From assembly GCF_052324685.1 (NCBI RefSeq), contig NC_135222.1, positions 2,805,173 through 2,869,172 on the forward strand: a DNA stretch of 64,000 nt, written 5' to 3'. Below are positions 58,145 to 64,000 of the stretch, in pieces (the stretch's first letter is position 1; every line of letters starts with the position of its first letter). The translations under genes were made by a program, and so were the position numbers. This DNA comes from Brachyhypopomus gauderio. Its lineage: Eukaryota > Chordata > Actinopteri > Gymnotiformes > Hypopomidae. Below the pieces are notes generated by a model, which saw nothing but the letters and a program-made list of their open reading frames with translations, searched no databases and was not told where the DNA came from.

Positions 58145-58262
58145 AGGTGATACTACGCTCACAAACACCCCACACCCCCGGAACTACAAACATGGACATA
58201 ACTGCACGCAGACGACATAATGACACGCCCACAGGGAAGGGTCTGGAGCTGTGACCGTGACA
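58145..58262 (-). repeat. LTR fragment A of a small Gypsy-like element
   Basis: On the minus strand starts TGTCACGGTCACAGCTCC; preceded by the purine tract of CTGGTGGAGGGTTC. Paired with 58507-58632. Confidence 0.65.
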
Positions 58263-58506
58263 GAACCCTCCACCAGGGGCGTCCCGCGCAGCTGGATCCC
58301 AAAACACTTCCTCAGGCCACTGGTGTTGCCCTTGGTCTCTCGCGCTCCCCGAGCTAGCGTCTCCCCGCCCCTCGATGTCTCCATTTCCTCCTCCTCCGAG
58401 ACTCCCAAGCTCTGCGACATCGCCTCCTCTGAGGTGACGTAGGGCAAAAAAAAGTCCATTCTGCTCACCTCAGAGCCAGAACGGGCCTCTTCCTCCGATC
58501 CCTCTC

Positions 58507-58632
58507 ACAGGTGATACTACGAACACGCTCACAAACACCCCACACCCACGGAACTACAAACATGGACATAACTGCACGCAGACGACATAATGACACACCC
58601 ACAGGGAAGGGTCCGGAGCTGTGACCGTGACA
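58507..58632 (-). repeat. LTR fragment B of a small Gypsy-like element
   Basis: Direct repeat of fragment A, differing by an ACGAAC insertion and a few bases. About 245 bp of interior lies between them, partly open on the minus strand (MSQSLGVSEEEEMET, no domain recognised). Confidence 0.65.
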
Positions 58633-59715
58633 AAATATATATTAATATATTTATATTATTTTAATATATTTATTTTAAAACTTGCTGAGCTAAGCTAATC
58701 ATAGCTTTGTATTTGTAAAAATTGTGACAGTATATTAACCATGTGACGTGACGCAATGTGCCAAATATGTATTTTGAAAAATGAGGTATTTAAGACATCC
58801 ATTAAAAATATCTGTGGGCGGGGTCAGCAGTTGGAGCTCACTAATTGGTTATGGAGTGGCGAAGTTCACTAAGATCTTACAGAGGGGAAAAAGCCACAAT
58901 GACAATTGAGTGTTAGTTGTGAGTCAAGCGAGCTGGTTTCAAAGAAAAACACAACAGCTACAGATTGGCAACGTTTTGGATTTGTTTCAAGTAAAAATGA
59001 GAGACCATTGGAGCACGCCCCCACGATTCTAATTCGATAATATGATTGTTTGATAAAACTGTCAATCCATAATAAAAGCTCTCTGTAACGTAACAGGGAG
59101 GCTGACACAAACGCTGAGGAGAGCGAGATTTATTCAAGGGAATTCCAAAGGCAAAGTCGAAGTAGCAGGCACGGGTCATAACGGGAGGGCAATCAGGACA
59201 TGTAATATACACAGGCATACTAGGAAAAGGCAATGGGGGGAACACGGAACAGGCAGAGATAAACGGATATGGAAAGCACAAAAGAGAGAACTCACGAACA
59301 GGAATGCACACAGGCCAACAGCACAAAATAACCGACCCCAGACATGGGAGATACAGGAACTATATATACACAGGACTGGACTAGACACAGGTGATTACAA
59401 GGATGACATGGGTGTGGCAGACGAGGGGAAACCATAGAAACAGACAAGCAGGGCGGGAACAACGACCAGGACTTCTGTCTTTTTGACGTCTTTATGGGGA
59501 GATGTCACTCACTCTGTGATGTCTTTTTCCCCCACAGAGAAACAGTAACGAGGTGCGCAGAGCGCGCGGGGGCGGGCGGGTTGGCGTGCGGGTGATAGGT
59601 GTCGTGTGTTATTATTATAATTAAATATTAATTTGACACATGCACACAAGCGCCCCCCTGGACAGACGGCGCCCCTAGCATTTGCCTATATTGCCTAATG
59701 GAAGGGCCGGCCCTT
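58633..59715. other. No gene recognised; transposon junction motifs
   Basis: AT-rich start (58633-58680), then unassigned sequence. 59660-59715 has GGCGCCCCTAGCATTTGCCT and AGGGCCGGCCCT, an end motif of a dispersed fish repeat, directly against the Gypsy gag. Confidence 0.4.
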
Positions 59716-61992
59716 TCACCTTTCACCAGCATGCCCCACCTCAAGGATACGGAGAAGGTCGCATTCATGGTGAATCGTTTACAGGGCAAGGCACTGGACT
59801 GGGGAGCAGCCCAGATCAGCGCAGAGAACCCCTGTATACGTGGTTACGAGCTGTTCGTTCGCGAGCTGCGGGCGGTCTTCAACCACCATAGCCGCGGGAG
59901 GGTTTGCGGCCAGAGCCTACTGCAGCTACGTCAGGGGAACCGTAGCGCCGCCGATTACGCCCTGGAGTTCCGGACCCTGGCCGCCAGAACTGGTTGGGAC
60001 GAAGCCGCCCAGATAGACGTCTTCCTAGCGGGGCTGAAACCCGACCTAAGGGCGGAACTGAGCTGTCGGCCCGAGGGAGAAGACCTGAACCAGGTGGTGC
60101 ACCGAGCGATAACCGTGGACAGGTTGCTGCAGGAGCGAAAAGGAGGAGCGGCGCTTCCTCTCACCCCGCAGGCTCCCGTGCACACGCCGCCCCGTGAGAC
60201 CACGACAATCGAGCCCATGGACTTGGGTACTACCGCCCCCCCTCTCCCTCGGACCGCTGGTCCAAGGAGGGGGCAGGCTAGGGTAAGTCTCTCTCTGATG
60301 GGTAACCTGTTAACATGGGAGGCGTCGGTGTCTTACGGGGCGGTGTCTCTATCTGTGTTTGCTTTAGTGGACTCGGGAGCCTCGGGGAACCTGATACGGA
60401 GGAGCGTCGCCGAGCAGCTGAGGGTGCCCCTGATCCAGCTGGAGAGACCGAGATGCGTGCACACACTGGATGGGCGACCTGTGGGCGAGGGTTTTATTTC
60501 TCACCGCACTGCACCAGTCATCATACACGTTCAGGGCCGAAGGGAACTTATCAGTTTTTATGTAATCCCTTCCACACGCTATTCCATCACGTTAGGTCTC
60601 CCCTGGTTTAAGCTCCACAACCCCGTTATTGACTGGTCCACGGGTAAGCTGCTGAAGTGGGTAGCGCCCCTCCAGGGCACCCGGTCTCCCTCCCGTGTGT
60701 TCGTGCAATCCACCAGCGTTGAGAGCCCTAACATCAGCTCCACCCCGGTCATTCCCGCTCCTTACCATGATCTAGCGGAGGTGTTCAGCGCTGCCAAGGC
60801 CACCCAGTTACCACCCCATCGACCTTGGGACTGTCACATCACCCTCAAGGCAGGTACTACGCCACCGCGCTGTCGAGTCTATCCACTTTCTCAGGAAGAG
60901 GAGCGGGTCATGGCTCAGTATGTTAAGGAGGTTCTCGCTCAGGGCTATATTACTCCCTCCACCTCTCCCGCCTCAGCCAGCGTCTTCTTTGTAAAGAAGA
61001 AAGACGGTGGTCTGAGGCCATGCATAGATTACAGAGGGCTCAATTCCCTCTTAGTGAACTTTGCCTACCCGCTGCCCCTAGTGTCGTCGGCGCTGGAGCA
61101 GTTAAGGAAGGCTAAAGTCTTCACTAAACTGGATTTGCGCAGCACCTACAACCTTATTCGCGTACGCGAGGGTGATGAATGGAAGACGGCGTTTAGTACC
61201 TCTACGGTACTAAACCGTAGTGCCCTCATCAGCTGGGCTCATACGTCAGTGGGGACAGGGCACCCAGGGGTGTCTAAAACGGCTCAGTTGTTGGGGGCTC
61301 GCTACTGGTGGCCGGGGCTACACCAGGACGTACTGCAGCAGGTGGCGTCCTGCGTGGTGTGTGCGCGGTGCAAGGTGCCACACACTCCTCCTGCGGGTAA
61401 GCTCCTCCCTCTCCCTGCACCCAAGCAGCCGTGGACGCACATCGCTCTGGACTTCGTCACGGACCTCCCCCCGTCCGAGGAGAACACGGTCATCATGGTG
61501 GTGATAGACCGGTTCTCGAAGATGGTTCGCTTCCTCCCCTTGCGGCGCCTGCCCACCGCGTGGGAGACTGTGGATTTTCTGTTTCAACACGTATTCCGGC
61601 AGTTCGGTATGCCTGAAGATATCGTGTCGGACAGGGGACCGCAGTTCACCTTGCGTGTGTGGCGGGAGTTCCTGTCCAAGCTCAACATCACGGTGAGCCT
61701 AACCTCTGGTTACCATCCGCAGGCAAACGGACAGGTGGAACGCGCGAACCAGGAGGTGGGAAAGTTCCTGCGCGCTTACTGCAGCGAGCACGCGGAGACA
61801 TGGTGCGCCCTTCTGCCCTGGGCCGAGTACGCACAGAACTCCCTCACTCATTCCAGCACGGGGAAGACGCCGTTCGAGTGCGTGCTCGATCGCCAGCCGC
61901 CGCTCTATCCTTGGAACGCCGCGTCGTCAGACCAGCCCATCGTCGAGGAGTGGTGTAAGAGGAGCGAGCGGGTGTGGGAGGACACCCATTAG
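59698..61992 (+). CDS. Gypsy gag-protease-(partial RT)-integrase fusion frame
   Basis: A 764-residue open frame. Gag: FMVNRLQGKALDWGAAQIS and the capsid helices to about residue 150 (ADYALEFRTLAARTGWDEAA), no CCHC knuckle left. Protease: FALVDSGASGNLI (catalytic D-S-G) at about 224. RT entry: PHRPWDCHITLKAGTTPPRC, VFFVKKKDGGLRPCIDYRGL, KVFTKLDLRSTYNLIRVREG. At EWKTAF (about residue 500) the frame jumps to integrase: an HHCC zinc domain (HTSVGTGHPGVSKTA, CVVCARC), then DFVTDLP, VIDRFSKM, SDRGPQF and YHPQANGQVERANQEV (D, D, E residues present). The YxDD box and all of RNase H are missing. The frame stops at 61990 before the integrase end. The start at 59698 is nominal since gag is truncated. 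Confidence 0.85.
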   Translation: MEGPALSPFTSMPHLKDTEKVAFMVNRLQGKALDWGAAQISAENPCIRGYELFVRELRAVFNHHSRGRVCGQSLLQLRQGNRSAADYALEFRTLAARTGWDEAAQIDVFLAGLKPDLRAELSCRPEGEDLNQVVHRAITVDRLLQERKGGAALPLTPQAPVHTPPRETTTIEPMDLGTTAPPLPRTAGPRRGQARVSLSLMGNLLTWEASVSYGAVSLSVFALVDSGASGNLIRRSVAEQLRVPLIQLERPRCVHTLDGRPVGEGFISHRTAPVIIHVQGRRELISFYVIPSTRYSITLGLPWFKLHNPVIDWSTGKLLKWVAPLQGTRSPSRVFVQSTSVESPNISSTPVIPAPYHDLAEVFSAAKATQLPPHRPWDCHITLKAGTTPPRCRVYPLSQEEERVMAQYVKEVLAQGYITPSTSPASASVFFVKKKDGGLRPCIDYRGLNSLLVNFAYPLPLVSSALEQLRKAKVFTKLDLRSTYNLIRVREGDEWKTAFSTSTVLNRSALISWAHTSVGTGHPGVSKTAQLLGARYWWPGLHQDVLQQVASCVVCARCKVPHTPPAGKLLPLPAPKQPWTHIALDFVTDLPPSEENTVIMVVIDRFSKMVRFLPLRRLPTAWETVDFLFQHVFRQFGMPEDIVSDRGPQFTLRVWREFLSKLNITVSLTSGYHPQANGQVERANQEVGKFLRAYCSEHAETWCALLPWAEYAQNSLTHSSTGKTPFECVLDRQPPLYPWNAASSDQPIVEEWCKRSERVWEDTH

Positions 61993-62490
61993 CGGCTGAA
62001 GGAGGCGATCCGGCAATTCAAGAAGAAAGCCGACCGTCGGGGGGAGAGGCCCCATCTTATCAGGTAGGGGATAAGGTGTGGGTCTCCACCGAAGATGGAC
62101 GCCTGGGCAGGAGAGGTAAACTGGGGGAGAGATATGCCGGCCCGTACGTCATCTTGAGGCGGCTTAACCCAGTTACATACCGCATCAGTCTGCCCGAAGA
62201 CAGACGTGTGCGTTTCATGTGTCCGCACTCAAGCCATACAGAGCAGGTGCATTGGAGGAGGCCTCTACGTCACGGCCGCCCTCGCCGCTGCAGTTATCGA
62301 ACCCGCGTACCTCGTGGAGAGGTTACTGGACTCGAGGCGCAGAAAAGGTGGCTTACAGTACCTGGTGGACTGGGTCGGATACGGACCGGAGGAGCGCTCC
62401 TGGATACCGGCCTCTCAAGTGGTAGGCAGACCGGCCAGCTCCGCGGCGACGGGGAAGACTGCGTGGGAGTCGACGGGAAGGGTCCTTGGG
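61993..62490 (+). pseudogene. Integrase C-terminus and chromodomain, frameshifted
   Basis: After the stop at 61990 coding resumes in other frames: [34 protein letters not shown] (integrase GPY/F module) at 62060-62190, then a third frame with [20 protein letters not shown] and [16 protein letters not shown], a chromodomain that targets chromoviruses to chromatin. At least two shifts separate the parts. Confidence 0.8.
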
Positions 62491-62499
62491 GGAGGGCTC

Positions 62500-62939
62500 T
62501 GTCACGGTGAGGGGGCCAGGTCGCCACCAGAGGGCGCGCATCCCGGCCAGCAGCCGATCCCAGCACACACACCCGTGCACGCAACCACTCCCACAGTCAC
62601 AATCACCAACATACTGAACAACTGTTTCTTATTTACTTTGCTCTTCTTAAGCCCGCAGGTCGTCTGGTCCAGTGCTGCACATTGCCGCTACATGAGCGTC
62701 TCTGGTCTCTGCGTGTCCGTCACTGCGTTCCCTACCTGCGTGCGCGCTACGAGCTTTACCTTGCATCACTTGCAGTGCGTGCATTAAGAGCTTTACTGGT
62801 GTGCGCTATGAGCTTTACCTTGCATCACTTGCAGTGTGTGCGCTAAGAGCTTTACTGGTTTGGTTGCCATGGACAATAAACATCCTTCTGTTCAACCCCC
62901 GTCTCTGGCTGCCTCTGTCCCGACGCCCTCGGCGTCACA
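62500..62939 (+). repeat. 3' LTR of the chromovirus
   Basis: Starts TGTCACGGTGAGG after the purine tract GGGGGAGGGCTC and ends GGCGTCACA; 440 bp. It contains an internal duplication (GAGCTTTACCTTGCATCACT at 62751 and 62809). Confidence 0.85.
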
Positions 62940-62940
62940 A

Positions 62941-63560
62941 TACCACCCTATAGTAGAATCTGATCACACTCCCCTATCTCTGGATTTGATGATGCCTTCA
63001 GCTATTAAGACACGCCCACCTTGGAAATTAAATACATTATTATTAGCAGACGACTGTTTCTGCTCCTCAATTAGTGAGGCGCTGGATAACTTTACACGGG
63101 AAAATTAAACTGATACAATATCTCCATCAACTATATGGGAAACTCTTAAGGTTGTTATTAGAGGGGAAATAATCTCCCATTCCACCATGCTTAAGAAGTT
63201 GAGAACTAGTAAACAATCTCAACTTAATACTGATATACATAGGGTTGACCAACAATATTCAATTTCGCCCTCTCCACACATATATAAAGAACGAATCAAA
63301 CTCCAATCGCAATATAATCTCTTATCCACAGATAGAGCAGAACAAGCCCTCCTCAGATTACGAGGACATGTTTGTGAGAATGGGGATAAGGCAGGCCGAC
63401 TCCTGGCGCAACAGTTGAGGGCCAGAGCAATGACTCGGTTTATTCCACAGATCCAGAATCCAACTGGTGGTCTTACTGAAGACCCAATACAAATAAATAA
63501 AATCTTTAAAGAGTATTATGCCAACCTGTATTCTTCAGAGTCACCTCAAGACCATGCAGA
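62941..63560 (+). pseudogene. L1-type LINE ORF2 fragment (endonuclease end to RT linker)
   Basis: Reads ESDHTPLSLDLMMP (endonuclease SDH motif), then, after a stop at 63106, a long helical linker: MLKKLRTSKQSQLNTDIHRV, RAEQALLRLRGHVCENGDKA, GRLLAQQLRARAMTRFIPQI and FKEYYANLYSSE, the pre-RT signature of fish L1 ORF2. RT itself is cut off at about 63560 by unrelated sequence. Confidence 0.8.
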
Positions 63561-63561
63561 T

Positions 63562-63585
63562 GTAGTGGTGCTTCGGCACCACTAC
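63562..63585. repeat. Perfect 10-bp hairpin with TTCG loop
   Basis: GTAGTGGTGC and GCACCACTAC flank TTCG; the loop is closed by C-G, the exceptionally stable cUUCGg form if transcribed. It sits exactly at the end of L1-like sequence. Confidence 0.95.
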
Positions 63586-64000
63586 GGGTGCTGCAGCCAC
63601 GTCGTGTCATTAGTTGCGTCATCACGCTGCTCGGGCATTCCACGTAGGGCTGGACTTTAAATTCAGGGCGCCGACATTGCCAGACGCACGTTCTGGCTGC
63701 CCTACGCCGTCCGGTCGTTAGTTTGATGCTGTTCGTCTGCGGGCGATTTCTGTCAAGGCTGTGGTTGGGGTTCGTTTAGACTACACTCTTCTTGGAGGTA
63801 GGTAAATTGTTTTCTCTGGCATCGGAGTACAAGTTAGTCATCGATTGCTAATGTTAATTGTGTCCAGGTGGATTCACTCGGCGGCTAGCTTTCTACAGTG
63901 GCTTTTCAACGTTATTGCGTTTGGCGCTTACGCGCTTGCAATCCACTACATTGGTTTATCTAGCTTGTGGTTTCCCTGTGGTTTGGCAGGTGATTATTCG
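63586..64000. other. GC-richer unassigned sequence
   Basis: Higher GC than most of the window; may be the start of another mobile element entered by the hairpin. A possible splice donor (GGAGGTAGGTAAAT) is at about 63797. No family recognised. Confidence 0.35.

Larger units (their letters stand above)
59716..62939 (+). mobile_element. Gypsy chromovirus, 5'-truncated, deleted for RT core and RNase H
   Basis: Order: gag, protease, start of RT, integrase, chromodomain, 3' LTR. No 5' LTR is present at the left edge, where gag starts abruptly after the GGGCCGGCCC motif. Confidence 0.9.

Noticed and set aside
59060-59450. Minus-strand LTR ending near 59090
   Set aside because: Composition resembles other LTRs here, but no TG...CA ends, purine tract or partner was found.

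Overview
The window looks like vertebrate, specifically teleost fish, nuclear DNA. The genes are split by GT-AG introns with fish-like intron sizes. They include a glial glutamate transporter, CC chemokines and a DNA polymerase epsilon subunit. Most of the rest is a dense mix of typical fish transposons: Gypsy and other LTR elements, L2-type LINEs and their 3' tails, hAT, Tc1 and SANT-protein DNA elements, and a Crypton-like fragment. I cannot name the species. The repeat mix is compatible with an otophysan fish, which is inference.

Host genes. (1) 6767-14282 (+): nine exons of an slc1a3-like (EAAT1/GLAST) gene with good splice sites but several independent lesions: an in-frame stop, a lost exon end, a hAT insertion that removed the end of one exon, and a 29-bp frameshifting duplication. 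I call it a pseudogene. Its penultimate intron is mostly a 74-copy 28-bp minisatellite. Its stop codon and flanking bases are the founding unit of a 59-copy 40-bp minisatellite. (2) 19638-20907 (-) and 38427-39400 (-): two complete three-exon CC chemokine genes (CCL21/CCL25-like and CCL25-like) in the same orientation with the same intron phases. (3) 24153-24919 (-): three of the expected four exons of pole4, with a GC-rich promoter region that may be divergent.

Mobile DNA. 1-2422: 3' end of a Gypsy element whose RNase H is followed directly by the LTR. 3867-5395 and 27360-28545: two copies of a TA-flanked DNA element carrying a Myb/SANT-like protein; the second is scrambled by Tc1 pieces. 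25.87-26.80 kb: Crypton-like remnant. 30-36.4 kb: Tc1 relic, LTRs, an L2 tail, a hAT element with a perfect 8-bp target duplication that holds a young non-autonomous LTR element, and an R4/Dong-like LINE relic. 41.3-42.3 kb and 45.3-46.0 kb: non-autonomous hAT elements with perfect target duplications. 46.2-48.9 kb: gag-protease block of an LTR element (-). 49.6-57.1 kb: LINEs, including an L2 inserted inside another L2. 57.2-58.6 kb: LTRs. 59.7-62.9 kb: a Gypsy chromovirus deleted for the RT core and RNase H. 62.9-63.6 kb: an L1 relic.

The layout is a gene-poor stretch where transposons repeatedly inserted into each other and at least once into a coding exon, and where tandem repeats expanded around the decayed transporter gene. 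I see no bacterial, phage or CRISPR features. The most unusual material is the minisatellite born from a stop codon, the transporter's decay history, the chemokine pair (one with a GC-AG intron), and the structured deletion junction in the Gypsy element.
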